Shown: positions 25,866 to 35,004, counted from the first letter of the stretch. The stretch is DNA of 64,000 nt from JBECKS01 sp964557005 (GCA_964557005.1 CAZKYI010000003.1:1-64000), one strand, 5' to 3'. The notes: generated from the sequence alone by a model not told the origin. Numbers and translations: made by a program.

Positions 25866-26678
25866 ATGAGCGAAATTGAAGCTCATTATCAGCGTGTCAG
25901 TCAGGCGTGGCACATGGTTATGGGGGAGCGCCAGCATTTTGGTCTCTACCGCGATGGCAGGGAATCCATCAATCAGGCTTCAGCACAACTGGTTGATTTA
26001 CTGTTTGATAAAATCCACGTAGATGCGCAACACCATGTACTTGAAGTAGGTTGTGGTACAGGTGGCAGCGCACGCTACCTTCAACAAACATTCGGCTGCG
26101 CGGTCAGCGGTATTGCACTGTGTGAACGTGAAATCACTCAGGCAACTGCACTTGCCCCGCCTCACACGCCCTTGCAATTTGTAAAAGCCGATGGTCAGGC
26201 CAATCCGTTTGCCGATTGCAGTTTTGACATGGTAATCATGCTCGAGTCTTCACTGCTGGTGCCAAACAAGCTACTACTGTTTCAGGAAAACTTTCGCGTG
26301 CTCAAATCAGGGGGCTATCTGTTGTTATGCGACCAGATAAAACCCGCAGCACTGAAATTGTCTGACATGTATCGACTCGGCTCGCAGATTGAATGTTTAC
26401 GCGAATGCTTTGGTAACACGCAAACCGAAAGTCTGGCGGCTTACCAGCATTATCTGGAACAAGCAGGCTTTAGCGACATTGAAACCGAAGACATTGGCAA
26501 ACAACTGTTGCTGTCGCCTTCACGCTGGAAACACTCCGCTCAACATCAAAAAGCAGACCTTGAAAAGCTGTTTAACGAAAAGCAATTCAATAATTTTTTA
26601 CAGGCCTGCGATATTCTGGAAAGTTTTATGGAAAAAAATATTCTTTCCTATGGTTTGGTGCGCGCAAAAAAGCCTTAG
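25866..26678 (+). CDS. SAM-dependent methyltransferase (class I, methyltransf_11 type)
   Basis: A 270-residue methyltransferase. Motif I is VLEVGCGTGGSARYL at about 56-70, and a later acidic/hydrophobic motif is SFDMVIMLESSL. The overall style resembles small-molecule C- or O-methyltransferases acting on terpenoid or polyketide-like substrates rather than rRNA enzymes. It follows the FHA gene by 12 bases and ends one base before the stop of fbpA on the other strand. Substrate unknown; a link to the exporter cargo is speculation. Confidence 0.8.
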   Translation: MSEIEAHYQRVSQAWHMVMGERQHFGLYRDGRESINQASAQLVDLLFDKIHVDAQHHVLEVGCGTGGSARYLQQTFGCAVSGIALCEREITQATALAPPHTPLQFVKADGQANPFADCSFDMVIMLESSLLVPNKLLLFQENFRVLKSGGYLLLCDQIKPAALKLSDMYRLGSQIECLRECFGNTQTESLAAYQHYLEQAGFSDIETEDIGKQLLLSPSRWKHSAQHQKADLEKLFNEKQFNNFLQACDILESFMEKNILSYGLVRAKKP

Positions 26679-26679
26679 G

Positions 26680-27696
26680 CTAAAACCAGCCTGCACGATC
26701 AAAAATACGCACCGCAGCCGCCTGATTCAAACCCAACTCACTGGCACTGAGGGTATCTTCCTTAAAACTGCCCATGTCGCGTAATACCTCGGTAAGTTTT
26801 GCATCTTTCACCACGGGATATTCATTATTCCCCGCTACGAATATCGCCTGTGCTTGTGCTTCGGTGAGGTATTCAAGAAAACGTATGGCATTGGCGCGAT
26901 TGGGTGCATGTTTTACCACACCGGCACCACTGATGTTAACGTGTGTCCCACGGTCTTTTTGGTTAGGAAAAATCAAACCCACATTGCTGGCGCGTTCAGG
27001 TTGCTCCGCACGATAGCGTGCAAGGTAATAGGTATTCACCAGAGATATTCGGCATTCGCCCATAGCAACATCATTGAGATTGGACGTATCGTTGCCAGAA
27101 GGCGCTTTGTATAAATTGGCAACCACCCCTTTTGCCCATACTTCTGCTGCCTGTTCGCCTTCATGTGCAAGCATCGCCGCCAGCATTGAGATGTTGTAAA
27201 TATTATTGGAAGAACGCATGCAGATTTTCCCCTTAAATTCAGGTCTTGCCAAATCTGCATAGCTGTTGAGATTGTCAGGCTTGCCCTGCTGCTTGTTATA
27301 AATAATCACACGCGCGCGTTTTGACAAACCAAACCACAAACCGTCAGGATGTCGCAAATACTCAGGAATACGAGCTTCGAGTATGGGGGACTTCACCGCA
27401 GAAAAAACCGCCTTTTGTTCGGCGCGGTACAAACGCCCTGCATCAACCGTAACCAGAATATCTGCGGGACTATGCTTGCCTTCGTTGACAATGCGTTCAA
27501 TCAGGGCATCACTGTCTGCCTCAATGATATTGACACGAATACCCGTTTGCTTTTCAAAGTCTTTGTACAGTGCAATATCGGTATCGTAATGTCGTGCGCT
27601 ATACACATTCACCACTTCTTTTGCATGCAACGTGCCCAATGCAGAAACCCATAAAACCACAGAACTTCCAAAAATAACTTTTAATAATTTAAACAT
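26680..27696 (-). CDS. fbpA: Ferric-iron ABC transporter periplasmic binding protein
   Basis: A 338-residue periplasmic binding protein with a signal peptide ending near Ala25 (GTLHAKEVV). The mature start VVNVYSARHYDTD and the tyrosine pair in LVNTYYLARYRA are typical of FutA/FbpA ferric-binding proteins that coordinate Fe3+ with tyrosines. It is oriented with fbpC, 34 bases downstream of it. With fbpB on the opposite strand, the set forms a complete FbpABC-type importer. Its stop lies one base from that of the methyltransferase. Confidence 0.9.
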   Translation of the reverse strand: MFKLLKVIFGSSVVLWVSALGTLHAKEVVNVYSARHYDTDIALYKDFEKQTGIRVNIIEADSDALIERIVNEGKHSPADILVTVDAGRLYRAEQKAVFSAVKSPILEARIPEYLRHPDGLWFGLSKRARVIIYNKQQGKPDNLNSYADLARPEFKGKICMRSSNNIYNISMLAAMLAHEGEQAAEVWAKGVVANLYKAPSGNDTSNLNDVAMGECRISLVNTYYLARYRAEQPERASNVGLIFPNQKDRGTHVNISGAGVVKHAPNRANAIRFLEYLTEAQAQAIFVAGNNEYPVVKDAKLTEVLRDMGSFKEDTLSASELGLNQAAAVRIFDRAGWF

Positions 27697-27730
27697 AATG
27701 CGACTCCTGAATTCAGAAATTTATAACCAT

Positions 27731-28780
27731 TTATAACAGGGGAAAAATAAAACTGGCTTTGCGTTTAACCGATAATTTCACCGTATCTGATTTTTTAAAG
27801 TCAGATACGCTGTTCAAACTGACACGCAAGGGTGTCAGTACACCCTTGCTCTGTTTGGGTAATAAAAAAGCAATCCAGTGCGTGCCCACAAAACGCAAAT
27901 CGATAATCTGTAATGCGGATGTTGCATCTTTTTCCAGCATTAAACTGTCTGCACGCACCACAAGCCGATAGTGACTTGCCTTGGGCAGGGCTGCGCTGTC
28001 TGCCATAAAAATTTTGCCATACACACTTTCAAAACCCTGCTCGACTAATTGCACCGTGATACTTTGGGCATCGCCAAACAAGCTCGCCACTTCCGCAGAA
28101 GCAGGCTGTTCATATAACTGGTGAGGATTCGCGGCCTGTATAATTTTGCCTTGATCTAACACAGCTATCAGGTCGCCCATTTCCATGGCTTCGTTTGGAT
28201 CATGTGTCACCATGATGGTGGTGGTGCCATTTTGTTTAAGCAGTTGGCGTGATGCTTCGCGTAATGAGCGCCTCAAAGTGACATCAACACTCGCAAAGGG
28301 CTCGTCCATCAACAACACATCGGGTTGCGGTGCAAGCGAGCGTACCAGTGCAACACGTTGTTGTTGCCCACCCGACAGTTGATGCGGAAAGCGTTTGGCC
28401 AGCTCAGACAAGCCCACCATCTCCAGCAATTCGTGCACACGTCCGGATTTTTCCGAAGCAGGCAGGTGCGCCAAACCAAAAGCCACATTGCGCTCTACCG
28501 TGAGATGCGGGAAAAGTGCATTTTCCTGAAACATCAAACCCACCGAGCGCTTTTCAGGTGCAGGGTGAACATTCGCTGCCGCCAGCACGCTGCCATCAAG
28601 TTCAATACTCCCCGACTGAACACGCTCAAGACCGGCCACCAAACGCAACAAGGTACTTTTACCACCACCAGATGGCCCCAACAGGCAGGTGATTTCCCCT
28701 TCAGGAATGTCCAGATTCAGTTCGGATAACACCTGAACCTCATCATAGGCGTGGGAAATGTTACGAAAACAAAGCGTCAT
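27731..28780 (-). CDS. fbpC: Ferric-iron ABC transporter ATP-binding protein
   Basis: A 349-residue ATPase of the FbpC/PotA class. Walker A is GPSGGGKST at about 33-41, the signature is LSGGQQQR, and Walker B is DVLLMDEP. The C-terminal 110 residues form a TOBE-like regulatory domain. It energises Fe3+ import with FbpA and FbpB. A Fur box lies in the short divergent region shared with fbpB. Near the 3' end, bases 27782-27809 contain a hairpin with perfect 9-base arms inside the coding sequence. Confidence 0.92.
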   Translation of the reverse strand: MTLCFRNISHAYDEVQVLSELNLDIPEGEITCLLGPSGGGKSTLLRLVAGLERVQSGSIELDGSVLAAANVHPAPEKRSVGLMFQENALFPHLTVERNVAFGLAHLPASEKSGRVHELLEMVGLSELAKRFPHQLSGGQQQRVALVRSLAPQPDVLLMDEPFASVDVTLRRSLREASRQLLKQNGTTTIMVTHDPNEAMEMGDLIAVLDQGKIIQAANPHQLYEQPASAEVASLFGDAQSITVQLVEQGFESVYGKIFMADSAALPKASHYRLVVRADSLMLEKDATSALQIIDLRFVGTHWIAFLLPKQSKGVLTPLRVSLNSVSDFKKSDTVKLSVKRKASFIFPLL

Positions 28781-28791
28781 GTTTTAAGAAC

Positions 28792-28810
28792 GAGTATCAT
28801 TACCATTTAC
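28792..28810 (-). promoter_or_regulatory. Fur box in the divergent fbpC/fbpB control region
   Basis: Read on the minus strand, these bases match the 19-base Fur consensus at 13 positions by hand count (core GGTAATGATACT). The site sits between the start codons of fbpC (28780) and fbpB (28828), so one bound repressor could silence both directions. Inferred from match and position. Confidence 0.6.
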
Positions 28811-28827
28811 TAAAGCACGTACCGTAA

Positions 28828-30465
28828 ATGAAATTATCTACCGAGCCAAGGACAAAACTGCTGAAACAGCGCAGAAGTTTTGTGTGGACGCTGACCAGTT
28901 TCATGCTGGCGGCGCTGATTGCCGTGCCCATCGTGTTTATCCTGCTTTCCTTTTTCAGTGCGGACAGCCATGTGTGGGCGCATATCCGCAGTACGGTTCT
29001 GTTTGACTACACCCGCAACAGCTTGCTGCTGGTGCTTCAGGTTGCCCTGTATAGCCTGCTGATTGGTGTGAGCTGTGCCTGGCTGGTGGCTGCCACAGAA
29101 TTTCCAGGACGACGCGTGCTGTCATGGGCTTTGATTTTGCCTTTGGCAGCACCCGCCTACATCGTGGCCTATGTCTATACCGATTTGCTTGCGTTCAGCG
29201 GGCCTGTTCAAAGCAGTCTGCGTGCAGCATTTGGTCTTCAAGCTGGTGCTTATTATTTCCCGCAAATACGCTCGCTGTCGGGTGCTGCGGTGGTGTTGGC
29301 GCTGGTGCTCTATCCTTATGTTTACTTATTAAGTCGCGTTGCCTTCTCCCAGCGCTCAGGCACGCTGTTTGATGCTGCCCGTACACTTGGCGCATCACCG
29401 CGTAGCGCGTTTTTCAGCATTGCATTGCCTGCTGCATGGCCTGCGATTATCGGCGGCCTTGCGCTGGTGATGATGGAAACACTCGCCGATTTCGGCGTGG
29501 TGGATTATTTCGGTGTGCCGACATTTTCCACAGGGATTTTCCGCACATGGTTTGCACTGGGTGACAAAATTGCTGCCATGAAACTCGCAGCCGTGATGTT
29601 TGTTTTTGTGCTGGTGCTGGTGGCGCTTGAAAAATATCAACGCAATGACCAGAAAACCGCTTTGATGGATAGAAAGCAGCATCGCATCACGCTCAATCGA
29701 AAACAGGCCGTGCTTGCTTTTGTGATATGTGCAAGTCCTGTGATATTGGGTTGTTTGTTGCCTGTATCGATTCTGGCCTATTACAGTGTCACGACAGGTG
29801 ATGCCAACTTCGGCGCGGATTTTTTCACCTATCTCGTTAACAGCGTATCGGTCGCAAGTCTCGCCTCTGTGCTGGCCTTGTGCATTGCCTTGTTTCTGGC
29901 CTGTTCGCTGTTGTTTTCTAACAACTTGCTCACACGCGCATCGGTACACATTTCAACGCTCGGTTATGCGCTGCCGGGCATTATGCTCGCCATTGCCTTG
30001 CTCACACCTTTAACCCGTGTGGATCACTGGCTGGTCGACCAACTCAACGCACAAGGCTGGCAAACAGGGCTGATTTTCAGCGGCTCTCTCGCCATTCTGC
30101 TGTATGCCTATGTTATACGCTTTTTAACGGTTTCCTATAATGCCATTGATGGCGGTTTAAGCCAGATACCCGCAACCTACACCCATGTTGCACGCAGCCT
30201 CGGCGCAAGCCCCTTGCGTGTGATTTCGCTGATTCACTTGCCGCTGATGCGACGCTCCATGCTCGCAGCACTGGTGCTGGTGTTTGTCGATACCATGCGT
30301 GAACTTCCCGCCACACTGGTATTACGCCCGTTTAATTTTGAGACGCTGGCAACACGGGTTTATCGGCTTGCAAGTGATGAACGTCTGGCTGAGGCATCCA
30401 CCGCTGCCCTGTGTATTGTGCTGGTGGGTTTGATTCCGGTTTTATTTTTGAATCGCCTTAAATAA
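28828..30465 (+). CDS. fbpB: Ferric-iron ABC transporter permease (fused two-domain FbpB)
   Basis: A 545-residue permease with two tandem BPD_transp_1 domains and about twelve helices. The EAA loops are recognisable in both halves: DAARTLGASPRSAFFSIALP at about 184-203 and HVARSLGASPLRVISLIHLP in the second half. It forms the inner-membrane channel for Fe3+ released by FbpA. It is divergent from fbpC-fbpA, an unusual split of the three transporter genes. The start lacks a clear ribosome site. It ends two bases before the stop of the next, convergent gene. Confidence 0.92.
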   Translation: MKLSTEPRTKLLKQRRSFVWTLTSFMLAALIAVPIVFILLSFFSADSHVWAHIRSTVLFDYTRNSLLLVLQVALYSLLIGVSCAWLVAATEFPGRRVLSWALILPLAAPAYIVAYVYTDLLAFSGPVQSSLRAAFGLQAGAYYFPQIRSLSGAAVVLALVLYPYVYLLSRVAFSQRSGTLFDAARTLGASPRSAFFSIALPAAWPAIIGGLALVMMETLADFGVVDYFGVPTFSTGIFRTWFALGDKIAAMKLAAVMFVFVLVLVALEKYQRNDQKTALMDRKQHRITLNRKQAVLAFVICASPVILGCLLPVSILAYYSVTTGDANFGADFFTYLVNSVSVASLASVLALCIALFLACSLLFSNNLLTRASVHISTLGYALPGIMLAIALLTPLTRVDHWLVDQLNAQGWQTGLIFSGSLAILLYAYVIRFLTVSYNAIDGGLSQIPATYTHVARSLGASPLRVISLIHLPLMRRSMLAALVLVFVDTMRELPATLVLRPFNFETLATRVYRLASDERLAEASTAALCIVLVGLIPVLFLNRLK

Positions 30466-30466
30466 C

Positions 30467-31051
30467 TTATTCAATATCCGATAAATCAATCACATCAGGA
30501 TTGGCAAGAATGGATCGTCTTTCAACAACGGGTTTTTCCGGCTCCTTGTAACTGGACAATACTTCCAGCACTTCCTTGGGCAGGCGACAGGTTTCGCTCA
30601 CCAGCGTGTAGCCGTTTTTCGGAATAAATTGATAGCGCCCCAGACACCCTTGCCCGACATTTTGTTGCCGGAAAAAAATAATATCCGCCATGCTGTGTTT
30701 CGACTCCGAAGCGGATGACTGAGGTGGCCAAACCAGCTCGTAAACCTTGTGATGAAAACTGGCCTTGCCAATAAATTGAACGCGCTTGTTGCTCAAACTT
30801 CGGAAAATATAATTTTCACAAAAGCCTTCAACACAGTTGGCACCAATGATGTGTTCCTGCTGGCCATCCAAATCAAAATCGTTGAATGCTTCATGCAGGT
30901 AATTACTTTGGGTCACTTGCTTGACAATTTGTCTGGGCGTCGAAGTAGAAATCTCGCCAAGGCTCAAGGTATTTTTTCCTTGCGCCAGCGCATATTGCAC
31001 CACCAAACTCATCAATAAAAATAACGCTGTATTTTTTATATATCTATTCAT
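30467..31051 (-). CDS. Secreted protein of unknown function
   Basis: A 194-residue protein I do not recognise. It has a clear signal peptide (MNRYIKNTALFLLMSLVVQY then ALAQ), probably cleaved after Ala23. The mature part contains paired cysteines (ANCVEGFCEN), an FNDFDLDGQQEHIIG stretch reminiscent of FG-GAP/calcium-loop beta-propeller repeats, and a polar tail ending in DLSDIE. It is presumably periplasmic. It converges on fbpB with no intergenic space, and the next gene in its direction of origin is the GNAT gene. Confidence 0.7.
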   Translation of the reverse strand: MNRYIKNTALFLLMSLVVQYALAQGKNTLSLGEISTSTPRQIVKQVTQSNYLHEAFNDFDLDGQQEHIIGANCVEGFCENYIFRSLSNKRVQFIGKASFHHKVYELVWPPQSSASESKHSMADIIFFRQQNVGQGCLGRYQFIPKNGYTLVSETCRLPKEVLEVLSSYKEPEKPVVERRSILANPDVIDLSDIE

Positions 31052-31082
31052 CTTGCTACAGATTCATCGTGTCTGGGAAAAA

Positions 31083-31607
31083 CTAAAGTTCTGAAAAAGC
31101 CGCGTGATAATACACAGTACCTGACGCTTTTTTCAGAAAATCTTTTTTAATCTCGCGCACCATAAAGGCTTCTTCGGGGCATTCAAATTCCCAACGCAAA
31201 TCAAAGTCTGCCGCCGTGCTGAATTGAAAACGCCGATAATAGGCAGGCTCTCCCAACAACACCACTGCGTTATAAAAATCATCGGCATAGTGTTCAAACC
31301 AGAAATGAATCAGGGCACTCCCTATGCCTTTGTTATGAAATTCAGGCAATACCGATAAAGGTGCAAGCCCCAATGCCTGCCATGAGCGCTGTCCGTTATC
31401 AATCGTTACCACGCTTAGTGCCAGATGCGCGAGAATCTGCTGATTTGATTTGTTTTCTGCAATCAGGGAAAAAGTCAATGCGCCCTGATTCCTCAGGTTT
31501 TCCACCAGCCTTGCTTCGGCATCGGTTTCAAACGCAGCTGTAACCACACGGCTGATTTCAGCAATATCCGATACTTTTTCTGAACGAATGAGATATTCGA
31601 GTGCCAT
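31083..31607 (-). CDS. GNAT-family N-acetyltransferase (YhbS-like)
   Basis: A 174-residue acetyltransferase. The acetyl-CoA-binding motif A is visible as LGLAPLSVLPEFHNKGIGSALI at about 79-100 (HNKGIG in the Q/RxxGxG/A position). The following LLGEPAYYRRFQF is the typical COG3153 segment. The acceptor is unknown. It starts eight bases after the stop of the SIS isomerase gene and may share its transcript. Confidence 0.87.
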   Translation of the reverse strand: MALEYLIRSEKVSDIAEISRVVTAAFETDAEARLVENLRNQGALTFSLIAENKSNQQILAHLALSVVTIDNGQRSWQALGLAPLSVLPEFHNKGIGSALIHFWFEHYADDFYNAVVLLGEPAYYRRFQFSTAADFDLRWEFECPEEAFMVREIKKDFLKKASGTVYYHAAFSEL

Positions 31608-31615
31608 GATAAGCC

Positions 31616-32218
31616 TTAGTGCGGAAGGTTATCCGTGCGTGTCATACGCCCCAAATAACCGCCGTGGTGTCGTTTGCCATATTCCTCGCGTGTGAATTTT
31701 TTTTCTTCCATCAAGGCAATCGCCACTGCATCACTGATGGCAAGCATCACCGCTGTACTGTTGGTGGGCGTTAAACCCAGAATACAGGCTTCGCCAGTTT
31801 CCCCCATATCGAGAATACATTCACAATGTTCACGCAGTTGCGAATCAGGATGAGAAGTCACGCCAATTAAATGCACCACGCCGAGGTGCCGCGCCATTTC
31901 AAGAATTTCGAGCACTTCGCGCGATTTGCCACTGGTTGAAAATGCAACCATCACATCATCCTGGTTCACGATACCCAAATCACCATGTGCTGCTTCTGCC
32001 GCGTGCAGAAAAACTGCGGGGGTGCCAGTTGAACATAAAGTGGCTGCGAATTTATTGGCAATATGCCCCGCCTTGCCAATGCCAGTTGTAAGCACCTTGC
32101 CCTTGCACGCTTTTAATACATGAACGGCCTGTTCAAATGCTTCACCAACATGAACCGACTGAATGGCTTTCGCTTCAGCATCCAATACAGATTTAATACG
32201 GTTTTTAATACTACTCAT
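31616..32218 (-). CDS. SIS-domain sugar-phosphate isomerase, KdsD/KpsF-like without CBS domains
   Basis: A 200-residue SIS protein closest in style to arabinose-5-phosphate isomerases: KVLTTGIGKAGHIANKFAATLCSTG, HAAEAAHGDLG, AFSTSGKSREVLEIL and LTPTNSTAVMLAISDAVAIAL. These convert ribulose 5-phosphate to arabinose 5-phosphate for Kdo synthesis. Full-length KdsD has about 325 residues with two C-terminal CBS domains; here the chain stops after the SIS domain. SIS-only versions exist, so this need not be broken. The ATG at 32218 is chosen over a GTG four codons upstream. Confidence 0.82.
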   Translation of the reverse strand: MSSIKNRIKSVLDAEAKAIQSVHVGEAFEQAVHVLKACKGKVLTTGIGKAGHIANKFAATLCSTGTPAVFLHAAEAAHGDLGIVNQDDVMVAFSTSGKSREVLEILEMARHLGVVHLIGVTSHPDSQLREHCECILDMGETGEACILGLTPTNSTAVMLAISDAVAIALMEEKKFTREEYGKRHHGGYLGRMTRTDNLPH

Positions 32219-32264
32219 AACAATATACACACATGGATTTCAATAATTAAATTTCAGAACAGTG

Positions 32265-33851
32265 TTAATTCACACGTCTTTCCTTGCCCACCCAATACGG
32301 TTCACGCAGTTCGCGCTTCAATAATTTACCGCTTGGGTTGCGTGGAAGCACATCAACAAAATCCACTGACTTCGGCACCTTGTAACCAGCAATTTTTTCA
32401 CGCGCAAACGCAATCAATTCTTCTTGCGTAGCTTTTGCATTCGGCTTTAACACCACCACCGCTTTTACCGCTTCACCCCATTTGTCATCGGGAATGCCAA
32501 TCACCGCAATATCGGCTATCGCTTCATGGCCAAACAACGCACTTTCGATTTCAGCGGGATAAATGTTTTCACCGCCTGACACAATCATGTCCTTGATGCG
32601 ATCATGCACATACACATAACCGTCTTCGTCCATGTAACCTGCATCACCCGATTTCAACCAGCCATTTACAATGGTAGAGGCAGTGGCTTCGGGCATTTTC
32701 CAATAACCCACCATAATCGATTCGGATTTGATGCAAATTTCACCCACTTCACCCAGCGGCAGCACCTTGCCTGCTGCGTCCTGAATTTGCACTTCGGCAC
32801 CTGGCCGTGCTTTGCCTGCACTTTTCATGCGTGTATTGCCTTGCGGGTCGTGATCTTCAGCAGGCAAATAAGTACCAATAGCAGTGCCTTCGGTCATGCC
32901 ATACAACTGCACAAAACCACACTTGAATGTTTCCATCGCGCGGCGTAATAAATCCAGAGGAATTGGCGATGCGCCGTAAATAATATATTTCATCGAAGAA
33001 AAATCCGTGCTCGCGCAATCAGGGTGCATCAAAACAAATTGCATCGCCGCAGGCACCATGAAAATTTTGCTGATGCCATAATCACGAAAACACCGTAACA
33101 CTGCACCGGGTTCAAATTCTTTCAGCACCACATTTTTCGCACCTGCATACAAACCCATATACGCCCAACCGGTGCCGCCAATATGAAAATTCGGCATGGC
33201 AACCAGACTGACATCATTCTCCGTCCACACACTCCACGCTTCTTCCGGCTCAGACCGCTCATGAATTTTTCGATAGATGGATAAAATATTTCTGTGCGAA
33301 AGCATCACACCTTTTGGGTGGCCTGTGGTGCCACTGGTGTACATTTGAATGGCAACATTGCTTTCAGGAATAGCCAGTTTTGGATCGGTCGCAGAAGCTG
33401 CGTCTCGCCACTCAGTGTAACAAGTCAGTGTTTCGGACTTTTCAGCCATCAGAATTACTTTTTTAACGGTGGGTAAATCGTTTTTAATTTGCTCATACAG
33501 CGCAACAAAATCTTCCCCGACAAACAAAATTTCAGCTTCGGCATTATTGATAACATAGGCAACCTCGGGTGCGGCCAAACGCCAGTTAATGCCCACCAGT
33601 ACCATGTCGGCTTTGGCACTTCCCATCACCAGTTCAAAAAACCAGTCGCTGTTTTTATCCATTGCTGCAATGCGTACCTGCGCAGGCAAGCCTTCACCTG
33701 TCAGCGCGTTGGCAACCTGATTGGTGAGTGCATCGAGTTGCTGATAGGAAGTTTCGCGTTCTCCGCACACCAGCGCGATACGCTGCGGATTGTGTTTGGC
33801 GTGGAAGCGGGAAATGTCTCCAATGGTAATAATCTCGGGGAAATAGGGCAT
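32265..33851 (-). CDS. Long-chain fatty acyl-CoA synthetase (AMP-forming)
   Basis: A 528-residue adenylate-forming ligase. The AMP-binding signature is MYTSGTTGHPKGVMLSHRN at about 170-188. Further conserved parts are YGMTEGTAIG, SGDAGYMDEDGYVYVHDR, and the C-terminal PRNPSGKLLKRELR with the catalytic lysine. It activates a fatty or other carboxylic acid with CoA. Chain-length preference cannot be read. It is a single gene flanked by KdsD-like and GH84 genes on the same strand, with gaps of about 46 and 61 bases. Confidence 0.9.
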   Translation of the reverse strand: MPYFPEIITIGDISRFHAKHNPQRIALVCGERETSYQQLDALTNQVANALTGEGLPAQVRIAAMDKNSDWFFELVMGSAKADMVLVGINWRLAAPEVAYVINNAEAEILFVGEDFVALYEQIKNDLPTVKKVILMAEKSETLTCYTEWRDAASATDPKLAIPESNVAIQMYTSGTTGHPKGVMLSHRNILSIYRKIHERSEPEEAWSVWTENDVSLVAMPNFHIGGTGWAYMGLYAGAKNVVLKEFEPGAVLRCFRDYGISKIFMVPAAMQFVLMHPDCASTDFSSMKYIIYGASPIPLDLLRRAMETFKCGFVQLYGMTEGTAIGTYLPAEDHDPQGNTRMKSAGKARPGAEVQIQDAAGKVLPLGEVGEICIKSESIMVGYWKMPEATASTIVNGWLKSGDAGYMDEDGYVYVHDRIKDMIVSGGENIYPAEIESALFGHEAIADIAVIGIPDDKWGEAVKAVVVLKPNAKATQEELIAFAREKIAGYKVPKSVDFVDVLPRNPSGKLLKRELREPYWVGKERRVN

Positions 33852-33912
33852 GTGTGTTTCCTTTCTGTTGGTTTCTCTTTTATTTCTATTTAAAACAGGC
33901 AGCTAATATACA

Positions 33913-35004
33913 TCATGTATCTTGCCACAGGCTTTGTGTAGGTACCTGATTTTTGTGAATATCAAACAGGTAGTCTCCACGCAAATAGGCGCACAGTTCA
34001 TCGAGATACACCTGATTGGTGGTATTTTTAAGCCGTTGATATTTATTCAGCAATGCCTGCCTGTGTACTTCGTCAATTTCATGCAAGCCCTGTGTTTCAA
34101 ACAAGGGCACATCTTCAAGCAGTACCGAAGCGGCGGAGCCAAAATGTTGCTCGGCAAAGTTTTTCCAGACAGCATCAACATCTTGCCCGTTGATGTGAGC
34201 AGACAAGCTCGCCAGAGGCCATTGCGATAAATACGCTTGATTCATCGGATTCACGGCCATACCTGCGACACAATCAGCATGGCAATGCTCGCGCCCCTGA
34301 AACGGGCTTACATGCAAAAACGGACTCATTCTTGCGCCATCGTTCACAGGGTAATTGTCCCAGATGAAAGGCTTGCGCTGAAATAATTCACGCACTTCCA
34401 GCAAATGCACTTCACTGTAGGCAGGCGAACACACCTGCTCACCCGTCCAGAAAATATCAATGTCTCTGTGCAAGCCCTTGCCCAAAGTTTGCCAATACTG
34501 CTCCGGCATTTGGTCAAATACTTTTTCAAGTACGGGATCAAAACTGTAATAACTCGGACACATGAGCACATGCTCAAAATCACTGTGCTCACACACAAAA
34601 TGGCAAATATCGATTTGCGTTTGCGCAAGCTGCGGGAAACTCCCACGCATATCATCAAATAAAATCGCGAGCGTATTACAGTGCCAGCCGCTCAGTTGTT
34701 TCAGTTTCTGTTTAAGCTGGGTACGCGCTTCACTGTTGAACTGCTGGTGTAACTCAAAGGGGCTTAGCCCCACACCCCAATCAATCCCTGCTGCGCGGAA
34801 ATCTTCCCCCAGACTGGTGAGTTTTTTTGCAAGTGGCTCAGGTGTTTCGCTTTGCCATGCTTCGCGCAGCCAGGTATCGGCCTTCGGCGCATAAATGAAA
34901 AAGTCATAAGCGTGCGCCTGCATAAATGGAACGTAGGCTCTGCGCGCTTCAAAACTCCAGGGCTTTCCATAAAAGCCTTCGATAATGCCTCGCTTGTAAG
35001 TCAT
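33913..35004 (-). CDS. GH84-type beta-N-acetylglucosaminidase (O-GlcNAcase-like)
   Basis: A 363-residue protein matching the GH84 catalytic domain. It starts almost at the domain's first strand (RGIIEGFYGKPWS), and the catalytic aspartate pair is D117-D118 in AILFDDMRG. Later conserved parts are FWTGEQVCSPAYS and the WDNYPVNDGARM motif. GH84 enzymes use substrate-assisted catalysis to remove beta-GlcNAc from proteins or glycans. There is no signal peptide, carbohydrate-binding module or C-terminal helical bundle beyond a short tail, so a cytoplasmic enzyme is predicted. The substrate is unknown. Confidence 0.85.
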   Translation of the reverse strand: MTYKRGIIEGFYGKPWSFEARRAYVPFMQAHAYDFFIYAPKADTWLREAWQSETPEPLAKKLTSLGEDFRAAGIDWGVGLSPFELHQQFNSEARTQLKQKLKQLSGWHCNTLAILFDDMRGSFPQLAQTQIDICHFVCEHSDFEHVLMCPSYYSFDPVLEKVFDQMPEQYWQTLGKGLHRDIDIFWTGEQVCSPAYSEVHLLEVRELFQRKPFIWDNYPVNDGARMSPFLHVSPFQGREHCHADCVAGMAVNPMNQAYLSQWPLASLSAHINGQDVDAVWKNFAEQHFGSAASVLLEDVPLFETQGLHEIDEVHRQALLNKYQRLKNTTNQVYLDELCAYLRGDYLFDIHKNQVPTQSLWQDT

